Positions 1 to 8,463 of a stretch of DNA of 64,000 nt are shown here, in pieces (the stretch's first letter is position 1; every line of letters begins with the position of its first letter). The DNA is taken from contig CP051234.1 in the NCBI GenBank assembly GCA_017792465.1, positions 2,574,501 through 2,638,500 of the forward strand, given 5' to 3'. The translations under genes were made by a program, and so were the position numbers. Under the pieces are notes generated by a model. That model saw nothing but the letters and a program-made list of their open reading frames with translations, did not search any database and was not told the DNA's origin. This stretch comes from Filomicrobium sp. (GTDB taxonomy: Bacteria > Pseudomonadota > Alphaproteobacteria > Rhizobiales > Hyphomicrobiaceae).

Positions 1-1
1 C

Positions 2-949
2 GGCGAGGCGGAGAAGTCGGTCGTTATAGATCGGTTCAGCGCAGAGAAATCGATCGACGTCCACGTCATCACGCGCGATGGCAAGCGGCTTGATCTTTCC
101 AAAGGTGCAAACAGAGGCGGGCTCGATGCGACCGAGTTGTCGGCACTTGAGGTCGACGAAGGGTGCAAGTCCGGGCAATTGGCCAAGCTCACTAGCGAAG
201 ACCTGGGTTCCGGCAACGACTTCATGCAGGGCAGCGTCCTGCCCTGCGGCATCGGCTCGTTTGCATGGGCTCATGTGTTCGTTGCCAACCGCGATGCATT
301 TCAGAAAAAGGAGCCCGGATCGCTGAGCAACGTTTTCGACAGCAAGGCGTTTCCCGGCAAGCGGGCGTTGATCAAGGCGCCGAAGTTCCTGATGGAGGCA
401 GCGCTTATCGCTGACGGGGCGAAGGTCGAGGAAATCTACGAGCTTCTGGCAACCGAGGACGGCCGGGCGCGTGCCTTCGGCAGGCTTGATGCAATCAAAG
501 CGGACATCATTTGGTTCGACAGCAGTGCCGCGGCGATGAAGGCCTTCAATTCCGGAGAAGCGGTTTTTGCGCAGACATTCAGCGGCCGAGCATTTTTTGA
601 TGCTGCGCGCGGACACCCCGTCGATATCATCTGGGATGGGCAGATATACACGATGACCTACTGGGGCATTCCGGCGGACGCGAAGAACCCCGAATTGGCG
701 CGCGAATTCGTCCGGTTTGCCACCGAGCCTCAACAGCTGGCGGGCGTTGCGCAGCGCTTCCCGTACGGTCCGACCCGGACGGCAGCCTTGGCGCTTTCAA
801 AACGTCATCTGATTTCCGGGATCGATCTTGAGCCTTATCTGGCGACCGCACCCGACAACATGAAGAACGCGCTGGCTCTTGATGAAGTCTGGTGGCGCGA
901 CAACGATGAAGTCCTTGAGACAGCGTTTGACGCGTGGCTGTCGAAGTAG
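2..949 (+). CDS. ABC transporter solute-binding protein (PotD/PotF-like), 5' truncated
   Basis: The frame is open from the window edge and ends at 949, leaving about 315 residues of the C-terminal part of a periplasmic solute-binding protein. The stretch around residues 85-150 (GKRALIKAPKFLMEAALIADG) and the later IYTMTYWGIPADAKNP and EFVRFATEPQQ segments are typical of the extracellular solute-binding family that includes the polyamine proteins PotD and PotF. A role in capturing a small organic cation for an ABC importer is therefore likely, but the ligand cannot be read from sequence. The start codon and signal peptide lie outside the window, and no permease or ATPase gene follows, so the rest of the operon should lie upstream. 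Confidence 0.8.
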   Translation, partial: GEAEKSVVIDRFSAEKSIDVHVITRDGKRLDLSKGANRGGLDATELSALEVDEGCKSGQLAKLTSEDLGSGNDFMQGSVLPCGIGSFAWAHVFVANRDAFQKKEPGSLSNVFDSKAFPGKRALIKAPKFLMEAALIADGAKVEEIYELLATEDGRARAFGRLDAIKADIIWFDSSAAAMKAFNSGEAVFAQTFSGRAFFDAARGHPVDIIWDGQIYTMTYWGIPADAKNPELAREFVRFATEPQQLAGVAQRFPYGPTRTAALALSKRHLISGIDLEPYLATAPDNMKNALALDEVWWRDNDEVLETAFDAWLSK

Positions 950-1027
950 CTGCATCGCCCGATGATGGGCGGGATGGCCATTTGTGAACTCGCCCGCTCA
1001 GGTCATTGCAATCGTCATGGCAAACAA

Positions 1028-1064
1028 AAAGGGAGCCCCCGATCGCGGGAGCTCCCTTTTCTTA
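1028..1064. terminator. Bidirectional Rho-independent terminator
   Basis: AAAGGGAGC at 1028-1036 pairs with GCTCCCTTT at 1051-1059, with further C/G pairing inside, and T-rich flanks on both strands. It sits between the convergent solute-binding protein gene and the M15-type peptidase gene and can serve both. Confidence 0.75.
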
Positions 1065-1094
1065 TTAGTCAGCTCTCAGTCCGGTTCGCTTCCC

Positions 1095-1850
1095 TTACCA
1101 GGAGCGGCGCGGGCCGGTGTCGATGTGGAACAGGCCGCCGCCGTAGTGCTTGACGCCGCCCAACGACCCGTGGCTCTTCAAGAAGGCATAGACACCGCGG
1201 TAATTGCCGCGCACGCGGAAATCAACAGCGTTACCTGAGAGGTGCCAGGACTTCTTGGCTCCACCAACGGCTCGATTGCGTCCCTTGCTGCGGCACGTCG
1301 AATTGACTGTCACCGAGCCATAGTTGGCAGCGACCTGATAAACGACTGCTTTCAGAGTGCCATTCAGGCAGCTGGCAGACGCGGCCCAGCGGACGCCGCC
1401 GCCGGTCAGGCTTTTCTTCTCGGGCACGTAGTTGGAGCCCAGCGATGCGACTTTGGCCCTTTTGGACTTATAGCGATAGCGCTTGGTCGAGCCATACTTG
1501 CGGCGCTTATTTGAATAGCGTTTTTTTGCATAACGCTTTCTTTTAGTGCCTTGATAGGCATAGCGCTTTTTCCTGGATTTATATCGGGAATATTTCTTTT
1601 TCCGTTGCGACCGCTTATATGAACGGCGTGCAGACTTGCGGTATTTCCGCTTTGCATAGCGCTTTTTGCGGTAGGTCCTGGCGTACTTCTTTTTTGATTT
1701 CTTGGAATAACCGGCTACTGCCTGATCCGACAGGCCGATCGGCGCGCTCACAAGACTTGCCACCAAAGCAAGAAAAAGCGCGACAATAAGCGCCTTTGCG
1801 CGCCTCACGACCGGCTTGCCGGTCGCCTGCAAAGCTCCGAAAAGCTGCAT
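1095..1850 (-). CDS. Secreted M15-type (DD-peptidase-like) protein with a Lys/Arg/Tyr-rich segment
   Basis: The C-terminal ~100 residues resemble the peptidase M15A/DUF882 fold: WHLSGNAVDFRV and HYGGGLFHIDTG carry the His/Asp zinc-site pattern of D-Ala-D-Ala carboxypeptidase-like proteins. The N-terminus has a hydrophobic export segment (about residues 20-40). Between the two lies a ~100-residue tract almost entirely of K, R, Y and S (repeated KKRY/KRYAK units), which may bind anionic wall polymers or nucleic acid. The ATG at 1850 has a GAGGGG ribosome site 8 nt upstream; the in-frame ATG at 1856 is too close to it. A cell-wall role is inferred from the family. The basic tract is unusual. Confidence 0.72.
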   Translation of the reverse strand: MQLFGALQATGKPVVRRAKALIVALFLALVASLVSAPIGLSDQAVAGYSKKSKKKYARTYRKKRYAKRKYRKSARRSYKRSQRKKKYSRYKSRKKRYAYQGTKRKRYAKKRYSNKRRKYGSTKRYRYKSKRAKVASLGSNYVPEKKSLTGGGVRWAASASCLNGTLKAVVYQVAANYGSVTVNSTCRSKGRNRAVGGAKKSWHLSGNAVDFRVRGNYRGVYAFLKSHGSLGGVKHYGGGLFHIDTGPRRSW

Positions 1851-2209
1851 GCCCATATCCCCTCATTTTAACGCGCGGCAAAACAATTCATTCTTCGAGA
1901 CATTTCGCCGCATTTATTAAATGCCCCAAAAATCCTTTTCGGATTCATTCTTTTGGGCGCGGAGAGGTAGCGAAAAATTTGGGGAAATAAACGGGAAAAA
2001 TAGATTATGGTTAACGGCGTAACAGAACGCTGCTCGCTTCCCCGTGTTTGAAATTGGTATTGAATGCAAAATGTCGCAGATCAAGACTTACGACTGCAAT
2101 GGCGCAAGTTTTTCCAATTACAAGGCAAGTAGAAATCACAAAAACCGGGCGAGACTGCCGATAGTTGCTGATGCACTTACTTTCGCGGGGTGATCTTGGG
2201 AAGTCTTTG
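1851..2209. other. AT-richer intergenic region
   Basis: There is no credible gene in this 359-base stretch between the divergently oriented ends of the peptidase (promoter side) and the symporter (3' side). It is clearly less GC-rich than its surroundings and presumably holds the peptidase promoter; I could not place -35/-10 boxes with confidence. Confidence 0.5.
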
Positions 2210-4348
2210 TCAGGTCCGTTGTGCCGCTTGACGACGGCGCCAGAAGCTTGGGCTTAACAAGCCGGCCACCAGGGCCGTAATGATCCCAACGGGGGCTCCG
2301 ATTGCTGCTGCGGCACGCGGATCAATGCCAAACCAGTTGGCAAGCTCGCGCCCCTGGTCGAGGGCGGCGCGGCAGGCTTCCAGGCCTTCGGCGCCGGGTT
2401 TGGCGCAGTTGGCCAGATATTCGCGCAGTTCGTCGAGGAGCCAGGGCGGCGCATCGGAAATGGCCGACCAGGTCAGTGCAAACTGCGGCGAGAAAATACT
2501 TGTTGTTCCAATGACATAATAGAGGCAGGCGGCCAGACCCGCGAGACCGCCCAGAGCCAGTGCCGGGCCGCTGATGCGCGGCCAAAGAGCTGACAGCAGG
2601 ACCATTGGGAAGAGTGACGCCCCCATCAACGCAAACGCCCAATAGAGGCGGTTGATCGGCGATTCCACCAGCCCAAGGACGATGCCTGCTGCGGCGCCGG
2701 CCAGGACAACCGCGATCAAGAAATGGAGCCCAAGCGAGGGTGGCGGCCCTGCGGCTTCAGCTTCAGCGGCGTTGAGCGGCCTGGAGTAGCCGGTGACGGC
2801 CTCCACGCCCATTCGAAGCGTCGCCGCGAGGCTCAAGAGCGCCAACAGGCCAAGTGTGGCCGCGATGGCCAAGGCGGCCGGAGGGGCGAGCCCGATCAAC
2901 TGCGGCATGACCAGCGGGACGGCGGCGGCGTTGATGGCGAGGTCCTGGACACGCAAGCGACCATTGGGATCGCCGCAATCGGGCGTCTCAGGAGCGGCGT
3001 CTGCGGGTAGAGCGTCAGGCAGGAGGCCAGTCGCAGCGTCCTGCCCGGCTGGCGGACTTGCTTGCGGGGCACTCGTCGCTCCGTCGCAAACGCGCATATA
3101 GCCTGCTTTTTCAGCCGTCTTGAGCCAAGCCGGCTGGGCCGTCACTTCAATCCCGGTGATCAGTTTCTGAAACAGTTCATTCTTGGCGAAGATCGATAGA
3201 GCCGGGATCGCGGTCAGAACAATGACGGCAACCACGAGGCTCAGCGCCGTCTTCTGTCTGGAGGCATAGGTGGCGCGTGCTTCATCGGATGCCGGCTGCT
3301 CTTCGGCCGCAACCCCATGCGCCAAGGCGGGAGACTTGCGGCGCCAAAGCGTGTGCGGAAGAACGGCGGCTCCAAGCAACATGCTGAGCGTCAAGGTGAA
3401 GAAGTTCAAATTTGAGAGCTGGACGAACGGGCGCACGAATGGCGGCATCGATACCGGATCGGCCAGGCCATTGAGCAGCAAAGTCCGTTCCGCCGCTGTC
3501 ACCGCCGAAATGCCCGGCGCATAAGCAATCTGCGGGAATAGGCCCAGCGGCTCGGCGCCGGTTGCGAGCCACGCCAGGACCCAAATGCCAACGGTCAAGG
3601 CGATCAGCGCCAAGGCCTTGTAGCCATACCAGAAGGTGCGCCCCGGAATAAGCGAGGCAAGGACGGCCAGCACAGCTGCTCCAGCCAGAATGGTTTTGAT
3701 TTCTCCGACCGCAATTCCGAGCTGAACCGCGGCTGCGGATATGGCGAGTTCGGCGACTTCAAGCTCGATCGACATCAGCATGACGAGGGCTGCTGCCATG
3801 CACAGGCCGGCGGCTGCCGCAGCATAGTGGCTGTGGGTCAATCGTCCGAGCAGATCGTCAAGATGGAGCGCACCCGCTCGATCGAGCGCCGGAGCAAAAA
3901 AGACCAACGAAACGATCAACCCGGCGGCCAACCCCAGAAACAGCGGCAGTCCGTCATGCCCCATGACGAATAACGCGCCTGTCAGGGTCGAGGCCAATCC
4001 GGCCGTCAGCCATCCGCCGCAAGCCGACAAAGACGCCCCGAAAGCCTCCAGACGCTGATGGCGGGAGGTTCGGTTCCAAGGGCCCGACAGCCATAACGCC
4101 AGCAATCCAACGAGCAAGAGGCCGCCCTGGGCCGCAAAATAAAAGCCCAACGGCAAGCCAGCCAAGCTGACTGCGTTGAGTGTCGGAGCGGCCAGAGGGA
4201 TTGCCAAAGTCAGCAGTGCAGCCAGCGCCAACACGAGAGCTGCGACTCGCGGCCGCGGGCGAAAACGGCTTTGCACCCCGTTAGTGGCGAACGTTGCGGG
4301 ATCGGAATTGGCTGAGACGGTCGTGCTCTCGATGTGCGTCTCAGTCAT
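2210..4348 (-). CDS. Sodium:solute symporter (ActP/VC_2705-like) with N-terminal DUF4212-like segment
   Basis: A ~712-residue polytopic membrane protein with at least a dozen hydrophobic helices, in the solute:sodium symporter superfamily related to acetate permease ActP. Residues ~30-90 (two helices, LPLGFYFAAQGGLLLV) look like DUF4212, normally a separate small protein encoded next to this symporter type, so this appears to be a fusion. A loop around residues 395-460 is rich in Ala, Pro and Asp and contains CDGATS and PDCGDPNG cysteines. ATG 4348 is preferred over the upstream in-frame TTG at 4363. The likely substrate is a small carboxylate such as acetate, consistent with acs at 32 kb; this is inference. 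It is divergent from purH. Confidence 0.75.
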   Translation of the reverse strand: MTETHIESTTVSANSDPATFATNGVQSRFRPRPRVAALVLALAALLTLAIPLAAPTLNAVSLAGLPLGFYFAAQGGLLLVGLLALWLSGPWNRTSRHQRLEAFGASLSACGGWLTAGLASTLTGALFVMGHDGLPLFLGLAAGLIVSLVFFAPALDRAGALHLDDLLGRLTHSHYAAAAAGLCMAAALVMLMSIELEVAELAISAAAVQLGIAVGEIKTILAGAAVLAVLASLIPGRTFWYGYKALALIALTVGIWVLAWLATGAEPLGLFPQIAYAPGISAVTAAERTLLLNGLADPVSMPPFVRPFVQLSNLNFFTLTLSMLLGAAVLPHTLWRRKSPALAHGVAAEEQPASDEARATYASRQKTALSLVVAVIVLTAIPALSIFAKNELFQKLITGIEVTAQPAWLKTAEKAGYMRVCDGATSAPQASPPAGQDAATGLLPDALPADAAPETPDCGDPNGRLRVQDLAINAAAVPLVMPQLIGLAPPAALAIAATLGLLALLSLAATLRMGVEAVTGYSRPLNAAEAEAAGPPPSLGLHFLIAVVLAGAAAGIVLGLVESPINRLYWAFALMGASLFPMVLLSALWPRISGPALALGGLAGLAACLYYVIGTTSIFSPQFALTWSAISDAPPWLLDELREYLANCAKPGAEGLEACRAALDQGRELANWFGIDPRAAAAIGAPVGIITALVAGLLSPSFWRRRQAAQRT

Positions 4349-4569
4349 AGCGGCTCGGTCCAAACTTTAGCGGCGTGCAGCAAGTGGCGGTTTAGGCGAG
4401 ATTTACCGATGGGAAACGCCCGTGTCGATGGGCGTCTTGCAAGACCATCGGACAGGTGGTCCATCCGCTGCATTTTCTCATCTTGCGACCCATGCTACCG
4501 AGGCTGCAACGCAACGCGCCGGATTCGCCCGTTATTTCCGGCTGAGATCCAAAGAAAGCACACAAGAAC

Positions 4570-6162
4570 ATGGCCGAAAAACCGCGCAAGATCACCCGTG
4601 CCCTTATCTCCGTTTCAGAAAAAGCCAATCTTATTCCATTCGCGCAGGCGCTGGCCAAGCGGGGCGTCGAGCTTGTTTCAACGGGCGGGACGGCGGCGAC
4701 GCTGAAGAAAGCAGGTCTTGAGGTTCGTGATGTGTCCAAGCTCACGGGCATGCCGGAAATGATGGATGGCCGCGTGAAAACCCTGCATCCGAAGGTCCAC
4801 GGGGGCCTGCTTTATATTCGCGACAACGAGGAGCATCAGGCAGCTGCCGACACGCACGGCATCTCAGCGATCGATATGCTTGTTGTGTCGCTTTACCCCT
4901 TCGAGGAGACGCTGGCTTCCGGCGGCGATTTCGACGCGCTTATCGAAAATATCGATATCGGCGGGCCGGCCATGATCCGGGCGGCGGCCAAGAACCACGA
5001 TGGCGTGACCGTCATCGTCGATCCGGCCGACTATGACCGCGTCGTCGAAGAACTCGACCAGAATGACGGCGCGACGACGCTGAAACTGCGGCGGGCGCTT
5101 GCGGCCAAGGCCTATGCGCGGACGGCATCCTACGACGCGGCGATCAGCACGTGGATGGCGGAGGTCGCCGAAGATGATGCGCCGACGTGGCGGACTTTCG
5201 GTGGGCGGCTGGCGCAAGTTACGCGCTACGGCGAGAACCCGCACCAGAAGGCGGCGTTCTATAAATCGGGACTGGCGCGCGAAGGCGTGGCGACCGCCGA
5301 GCAGCATCAAGGCAAAGAACTCTCCTACAACAACCTCAACGATACCGATGCGGCCTTTGAGCTGGTTTCGGAATTCGCCTCTGGCAATGGCCCGGCGGTT
5401 GCGATCATCAAGCACGCGAACCCGTGCGGTGTTGCGCTTGGGTCCAGCCTGGCTGAAGCCTATTCGCGGGCGCTGATGTGCGATCCGGTGAGTGCGTTCG
5501 GCGGCATCATCGCATGTAACCAGGAGATCGACGAAGAAGCAGCCATCGAGATGACGAAGATCTTCACCGAGGTCGTCATCGCTCCTGGCGCCAGCGACGG
5601 GGCCAAGGCGGTCTTCGCGCAAAAGAAGAACCTCCGGCTTTTGACGACGGCTGGATTGCCCGACCCACGCGCTGCAGGCCTTGTCGTCAAAGCGCTGGCG
5701 GGCGGGCTGCTGGTGCAGGATCGCGATAACGCCAACGTCGAAGATCTCGAGCTCAAGGTCGTCAGCAAGCGGGCACCGACGGACGCAGAACTGCAGAACC
5801 TGAAGTTCGCGTTCAAGGTAGCCAAACACGTCAAATCGAACGCGATCGTTTATGCGCGCGACCTGGCGACCGTCGGGATCGGGGCCGGCCAGATGAGCCG
5901 GGTCGATTCAACGCGGATCGCGGCCTGGAAAGCGCTCGATGCGGCGAAGGCGGCGGGACTGGACGAGACGCTGACGAAAGGTTCGGTCGTCGCATCGGAT
6001 GCGTTCTTCCCGTTTGCCGACGGGCTCATCACGGCAGCCGAAGCCGGAGCCACCGCGGTCATCCAGCCGGGCGGCTCCATGCGCGACGAAGAAGTCATTG
6101 CGGCGGCTGACGAACGCGGCCTGGCGATGGTCTTTACAGGCATCCGCCACTTCCGGCACTGA
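4570..6162 (+). CDS. purH: Bifunctional AICAR transformylase/IMP cyclohydrolase
   Basis: This 530-residue protein catalyses the last two steps of purine synthesis: 10-formyl-THF-dependent formylation of AICAR, then ring closure to IMP. The N-terminal ~200 residues form the MGS-like cyclohydrolase domain ([44 protein letters not shown]). The rest is the transformylase domain ([46 protein letters not shown]). The length is the family norm and the start is ATG at 4570. In many Rhizobiales purH follows rsmB and a heparinase-like gene; here those two lie about 16 kb away, so the usual block is split. It is closely followed by a GNAT gene. Confidence 0.97.
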   Translation: MAEKPRKITRALISVSEKANLIPFAQALAKRGVELVSTGGTAATLKKAGLEVRDVSKLTGMPEMMDGRVKTLHPKVHGGLLYIRDNEEHQAAADTHGISAIDMLVVSLYPFEETLASGGDFDALIENIDIGGPAMIRAAAKNHDGVTVIVDPADYDRVVEELDQNDGATTLKLRRALAAKAYARTASYDAAISTWMAEVAEDDAPTWRTFGGRLAQVTRYGENPHQKAAFYKSGLAREGVATAEQHQGKELSYNNLNDTDAAFELVSEFASGNGPAVAIIKHANPCGVALGSSLAEAYSRALMCDPVSAFGGIIACNQEIDEEAAIEMTKIFTEVVIAPGASDGAKAVFAQKKNLRLLTTAGLPDPRAAGLVVKALAGGLLVQDRDNANVEDLELKVVSKRAPTDAELQNLKFAFKVAKHVKSNAIVYARDLATVGIGAGQMSRVDSTRIAAWKALDAAKAAGLDETLTKGSVVASDAFFPFADGLITAAEAGATAVIQPGGSMRDEEVIAAADERGLAMVFTGIRHFRH

Positions 6163-6198
6163 TTGCCGATTGGCAAAAACGCTTCTTGGGGAGAGACC

Positions 6199-6723
6199 GT
6201 GACCGGTGACGAAAACGCTCTTCCACTAGATGTCCGTTTGCGGCCGGCCGAGGAAACCGATTGGCCGCAATTGACGCGCTGGCTGCGCGATCCTGCCGTG
6301 CAAAAGTGGTGGGGCCATGCTTCCGATGCGGAAGCTGCCATCCGGCTGATCCTCGAAACACCTTCCGCAATAGGACGGATTATCGAAGTCGGCGACCGGC
6401 CGGTCGGATACGCGCATGCCATTGAGGCGACGTTCTGGGGCGAGACGCTGCCGGATGATTTGCCCGACTGGACCTGGGATGTCGATCTCTTCATCGCGGA
6501 AGCCGACTATCGAGGCCGGGGCGTCGGCAAACAGGCGCTCGAACTTCTCGCCGAGGACGTGTTCGGTTCGACGTTTGCGATGGCGCTCAGCGTCTTTGTG
6601 TCGGTGAAGAACGAAGTCGCGGTCCGCTCTTATGAGCAGGCGGGCTTCAAATGGGTCAGCGTCTGGGACGATCCGATCGCCGGTCCGGTCTGGCTGATGC
6701 TACGGGAGCGGCCGAAAAAATAG
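6199..6723 (+). CDS. GNAT acetyltransferase (AAC(6')-like)
   Basis: A ~174-residue acetyltransferase. The acetyl-CoA signature is visible in [20 protein letters not shown], followed by [13 protein letters not shown] typical of the aminoglycoside 6'-N-acetyltransferase/RimJ-like branch. The GTG at 6199 is preferred because TTGGGGAGAG lies just upstream; the frame also stays open to a TTG at 6163, directly after the purH stop. The tight spacing suggests co-transcription with purH. The true acceptor is unknown, and resistance should not be assumed from this branch alone. It ends facing the pqqA terminator. Confidence 0.8.
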   Translation: MTGDENALPLDVRLRPAEETDWPQLTRWLRDPAVQKWWGHASDAEAAIRLILETPSAIGRIIEVGDRPVGYAHAIEATFWGETLPDDLPDWTWDVDLFIAEADYRGRGVGKQALELLAEDVFGSTFAMALSVFVSVKNEVAVRSYEQAGFKWVSVWDDPIAGPVWLMLRERPKK

Positions 6724-6756
6724 CGCTGGCTCTCGCGCCGCTGAAACAACCAACAG

Positions 6757-6799
6757 CCAAAAAGAAACGGCGGCCGGTCAACTAAGACCGAACCGCCGT
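6757..6799 (-). terminator. Terminator of pqqA copy 1
   Basis: ACGGCGG (6767-6773) with CGGTC pairs with GACCG and CCGCCGT (6793-6799). Read on the minus strand, the stem is followed by TTTCTTTTTGG. It lies about 40 nt downstream of the pqqA stop. The same hairpin is repeated behind copy 2. Confidence 0.75.
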
Positions 6800-6840
6800 A
6801 AATCTGTTGGTCACTGCGCTAGGCAGTGTGACCAGCGAAA

Positions 6841-6930
6841 TCAGATGATGTCGATTTCTGCTGGGAGGTAGCTGGTGACTTCGAGACCAACTTCCTGCTC
6901 ACGAACCTGCGGCTTGTTCCAAACTTTCAT
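6841..6930 (-). CDS. pqqA: PQQ precursor peptide PqqA, copy 1
   Basis: A 29-residue peptide containing EVGLEVTSYLPAE. In PqqA the Glu and Tyr of the E-x3-Y motif are cross-linked by the radical-SAM enzyme PqqE and excised to form pyrroloquinoline quinone; here they are Glu17 and Tyr21. PQQ is the cofactor of the XoxF methanol dehydrogenase encoded at 48-50 kb. The start ATG at 6930 is preceded on the minus strand by GAGGAGA, a strong ribosome site. The frame stays open upstream to 7038, but that extension has no support. No pqqB-E genes are present in the window. The peptide is identical to copy 2. Confidence 0.93.
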   Translation of the reverse strand: MKVWNKPQVREQEVGLEVTSYLPAEIDII

Positions 6931-6987
6931 GTTCTTTCTCCTCGGTTGAAGGGATCTTTTCAGATCATCATTGATCCGTTGAATCGA

Positions 6988-7089
6988 GATATAGTGCGGG
7001 GAAGGCCGGTTGTATAATCGGAAATTGATCCGCGACACATAAGGTAAACTAATAGACGTAACGTTATTCCATAAGTTCAGTTATGTTAT
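6988..7089 (-). promoter_or_regulatory. Upstream regulatory block of pqqA copy 1
   Basis: Two elements are shared with copy 2. Nearest the gene, TTCCGATTATAC (minus strand, 7012-7023) lies a conserved 18 nt before TATATC (6988-6993), which looks like a promoter. Further upstream are two decamers 22 bp apart (plus strand GTAACGTTAT at 7058-7067 and GTTATGTTAT at 7080-7089), the spacing expected of a dimeric regulator bound on one DNA face. Promoter and operator function are inferred from conservation between the copies. Confidence 0.55.
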
Positions 7090-7180
7090 TTCATTTCATT
7101 TTTCCGGTCTGGCGGTCTTGAAATTGGTCGCTGTCCAGTTGGCGGCCTCGGCCAGCAAGACGCCGGCTTCGCAAGAAACC

Positions 7181-7225
7181 CTCAAAAGCAAAACGGCGGC
7201 CGGTCAATCAAGACCGAACCGCCGT
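7181..7225 (-). terminator. Terminator of pqqA copy 2
   Basis: The same hairpin as behind copy 1: ACGGCGG at 7193-7199 pairs with CCGCCGT at 7219-7225 and an inner CGGTC/GACCG. On the minus strand it is followed by TTTTGCTTTTGA. Its presence makes each pqqA a separate transcription unit. Confidence 0.65.
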
Positions 7226-7266
7226 ACATCTGGTGGCCGCACCGCTTGGCAGTGAGACCAGCGAAA

Positions 7267-7356
7267 TCAGATGATGTCGATTTCTGCTGGGAGGTAGCTG
7301 GTGACTTCGAGACCAACTTCTTGCTCACGAACCTGCGGCTTGTTCCAAACTTTCAT
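7267..7356 (-). CDS. pqqA: PQQ precursor peptide PqqA, copy 2
   Basis: This gene encodes the same 29 residues as the copy at 6841-6930, with at least one synonymous base change. The E-x3-Y cross-link motif (EVTSY) is intact. The ATG at 7356 is preceded on the minus strand by CAAGGAGCAAGACC, a good ribosome site. Two intact copies with conserved upstream sequence suggest selection for high peptide output, as PqqA is consumed one molecule per PQQ; that is inference. The 4-base-scale differences between the two leaders show the duplication is not brand new. Confidence 0.93.
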   Translation of the reverse strand: MKVWNKPQVREQEVGLEVTSYLPAEIDII

Positions 7357-7416
7357 GGTCTTGCTCCTTGGTTGAAGGGATCACTAAACGCTCAACTGAT
7401 CGATCCGTCGCCAAGA

Positions 7417-7518
7417 GATATAGTTCGCGAATCTGCGGCTGTATAATCGGAATTTGAACAACCTAATATAAGGCTGGCTGATAGATGTTACGTTATCCCA
7501 TAAGCTTAGTTATGTTAT
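7417..7518 (-). promoter_or_regulatory. Upstream regulatory block of pqqA copy 2
   Basis: The same elements as copy 1: TTCCGATTATAC (minus, 7441-7452), 18 nt, TATATC (7417-7422), and the upstream decamers GTTACGTTAT (7487-7496) and GTTATGTTAT (7509-7518), again exactly 22 bp apart. The DNA between these elements has diverged more than the elements themselves, which argues for function. Confidence 0.55.
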
Positions 7519-7519
7519 T

Positions 7520-8152
7520 TCATTTCATGTCGGCGACGCTCTCGCTGTCCTCGAGCAACGCAACTTTTCGGATTCCGGGATAGAGCAGGACCTTCGCAAA
7601 CCGGCCGCGACCACGGCCCAGAGCCTGGTTATAGACGCCTGCAGCAGTGTTGTAGTCGCGGATCGCCTCGCTCGATCTGAGAAGCGCGAAATCCAATTGC
7701 TGCCGCAACGCGCGCGAGCGCCAAGCCCTTGTCGGCGTACTGCGGCCTGCAATAGCGCGCGAGAGCTGGCTCAACCTGTCGATCAATTTCGAACGTGCGG
7801 CCATGTAGGCTGAAACCGCAGCCTGATCGGTCAAGTCGATGCGGCTGGCCTCGTCGTAGACGCGGACCGCGTCGACCGCGCTGCGGAGCTTTGTTGCGTA
7901 ATTCGGGTCGGCACTCAGCGCGGTGTGGTGGCCCTGGATCAGGCGTTCTGCGAGCACCGTGCTCATGGTGTCGGCACCACGCAGGACCGACCAACTGGCC
8001 TGGACCGAACGATCGAGCCGCGACAGCTCGCTCCAGCTGCAGCCGGCCAGTAGCGTCGCGACGGCTCCCAGGGCGACAATGCGCAGAAGTGATGCCAGCA
8101 GTCGGTGGGCACGCACGGTCAACCAACCGCCGGGCTTTGAGGCAGTCAGCAC
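7520..8152 (-). CDS. LemA-like lipoprotein
   Basis: A ~210-residue protein with an N-terminal hydrophobic segment ending in a lipobox, LLAGCSWSE, so it is probably anchored by a lipid to the membrane. The body is helical, and the C-terminal part (AIRDYNTAAGVYNQALG followed by a hydrophobic turn) recalls the LemA family, where YN-rich helices precede a conserved FP motif; that motif is not clear here. The GTG at 8152 has GGAAG upstream and is chosen over TTG codons at 8182-8185. The last codons overlap the upstream regulatory block of pqqA copy 2. The cellular role is unknown. It could equally be an unrelated coiled-coil lipoprotein. Confidence 0.6.
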   Translation of the reverse strand: MLTASKPGGWLTVRAHRLLASLLRIVALGAVATLLAGCSWSELSRLDRSVQASWSVLRGADTMSTVLAERLIQGHHTALSADPNYATKLRSAVDAVRVYDEASRIDLTDQAAVSAYMAARSKLIDRLSQLSRAIAGRSTPTRAWRSRALRQQLDFALLRSSEAIRDYNTAAGVYNQALGRGRGRFAKVLLYPGIRKVALLEDSESVADMK

Positions 8153-8463
8153 AGTTATTCTTCCGTTAAGCGAAGTTTCCAACAAATAACGCTCCGCAGA
8201 CTACGCATACAAACAGCATCGCACTGAAACGATACTGTGCCCTATACTGACGTAATTCAAAACAGATTTTACCATGTAACGATTAATGACTTCGAACCTT
8301 GTGCCAGTCCCGATAGTCTGCGTGCTGCGGGGTCTCCGGCAAAAGAGCGTCGCCGTAGAGTTGGGCGGCGAGCGGTCGGCGTGTTGTGAGGCACCAATAG
8401 GGAAAAGCGTTTTGGCGCGCCTGGAAGCCGGGCGCGCTCGAGTTCTTGGAGTATTAGGGCCTC

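Larger units (their letters stand above)
6757..7528 (-). repeat. Tandem duplication of a pqqA transcription unit
   Basis: Two homologous units of about 428 bp lie head to tail. Each holds, in minus-strand order, a conserved upstream block, a promoter-like block, a ribosome site, a pqqA gene and a terminator hairpin. Matching points are offset by 426 bp in the gene and 429 bp in the upstream block. The distal end of each unit carries ATGAAATGA; in copy 2 this overlaps the last codons of the LemA-like gene, which marks the likely duplication breakpoint. Confidence 0.85.

Noticed and set aside
6841-7038. 65-codon version of pqqA copy 1
   Set aside because: The 36 extra codons cover the promoter-like block and leader, have no ribosome site and are absent from copy 2; the 29-codon form with GAGGAGA upstream is the gene.
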